Source of the DNA: an uncultured Christensenellaceae bacterium
Lineage (GTDB): Bacteria; Bacillota; Clostridia; Christensenellales; MGBC116941
DNA: 5,363 nucleotides
Direction: 5' to 3'
Assembly: GCA_910585035.1 (NCBI GenBank)
Contig: CAJUEF010000003.1
Location: 1 to 5,363 of the forward strand
A program made the position numbers and the translations under genes. Within the stretch, counting starts at the first letter, position 1, and each line of letters begins with the position of its first letter. Positions 5,245 to 5,363 of the stretch are shown one piece after another. The notes under the pieces were generated by a model, which had not been told where the DNA came from, searched no databases, and worked only from the letters and a program-made list of their open reading frames with translations.

Positions 5245-5248
5245 GTAA
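5226..5248. promoter_or_regulatory. Three alternating AAGTAA/TTACTT half-sites over the rnj promoter
   Basis: On the plus strand AAGTAA (5226-5231), TTACTT (5235-5240) and AAGTAA (5243-5248) form two overlapping inverted repeats, with spacers of three and two bases. They cover the -35 element and most of the spacer of the predicted rnj promoter, a position suited to repression. No regulator can be named, and chance in AT-rich DNA is not excluded. Confidence 0.35.
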
Positions 5249-5328
5249 CACCGCCTCTTTATTAAAGGACATTATAATAAACCTATAGTAATGTTACCAT
5301 GTAATTATTGACTCAAAACAAAAAATAA

Positions 5329-5355
5329 AACCGTAAGATGCATTTTCTTACGGTT
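5329..5355. terminator. Intrinsic terminator, mainly for a minus-strand gene beyond the right edge
   Basis: A perfect 10-bp stem (AACCGTAAGA, 5329-5338, with TCTTACGGTT, 5346-5355) has a seven-base loop. On the minus strand it is followed by TTATTTTTT (5328-5320), a good termination tract for an upstream gene lying past 5363. On the plus strand only CTTTT follows. It separates the rnj operon from that gene, supporting an independent rnj promoter. Confidence 0.8.
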
Positions 5356-5363
5356 CTTTTCGT

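Noticed and set aside
1..5363. CRISPR array, tRNA or rRNA gene, insertion sequence, toxin-antitoxin or defence genes
   Set aside because: None is seen. The only short repeats are the 11-bp array and the purine tracts, there is no transposase, and no cloverleaf-like or rRNA-like stretch was recognised by eye.

Overview
The window looks like chromosomal DNA from a low-to-moderate GC member of the Clostridia (Firmicutes). Strong AGGAGG-type ribosome binding sites, TTG/GTG initiation, the RNase J / YlbF / MltG / U32-peptidase gene set and a DUF6809-like protein all point that way. A genus cannot be named from the sequence alone.

Layout: (1) Positions 1-212 hold the 5' part of a minus-strand DUF6809-like gene that runs off the left edge. 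(2) Positions 213-694 are an AT-rich island. It holds a divergent promoter region built around a 34-bp near-perfect palindrome (266-299), a small Cro/CI-type helix-turn-helix gene on the plus strand (345-554, about 27% GC by hand count), a perfect 13-bp-stem bidirectional terminator (558-587), and a purine/pyrimidine hairpin followed by an 11-bp tandem repeat that stops exactly at the neighbouring stop codon. Related 33-bp purine-rich tracts lie in inverted orientation at 217-249 and 621-653 and bracket the island. (3) Positions 695-5170 are a co-directional minus-strand operon, read right to left: rnj (ribonuclease J), a ylbF-family gene, mltG (endolytic murein transglycosylase) and a U32 peptidase-family gene of the TrhP/YrrO type. 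(4) Positions 5171-5363 carry the rnj leader and promoter, plus a terminator for a gene beyond the right edge.

The operon is housekeeping. RNase J degrades and processes RNA. YlbF-type proteins are known in Bacillus as part of a complex that modulates RNase Y. MltG cuts nascent glycan strands at the membrane. The U32 protein is most likely involved in tRNA wobble-uridine hydroxylation. The mltG-U32 adjacency matches the yrrL-yrrM-yrrN-yrrO neighbourhood of Bacillus subtilis, but the methyltransferase (yrrM/trmR) and the smaller U32 subunit (yrrN) are not between them here.

No clearly new multi-gene system is visible. The parts most worth a second look are the divergent HTH / DUF6809 pair with its palindromic operator inside an AT-rich island bracketed by inverted repeats, the HTH gene's puzzling start codon, and the rnj leader, where three AAGTAA-type half-sites overlap a good sigma-A promoter and a possible 25-codon upstream ORF.
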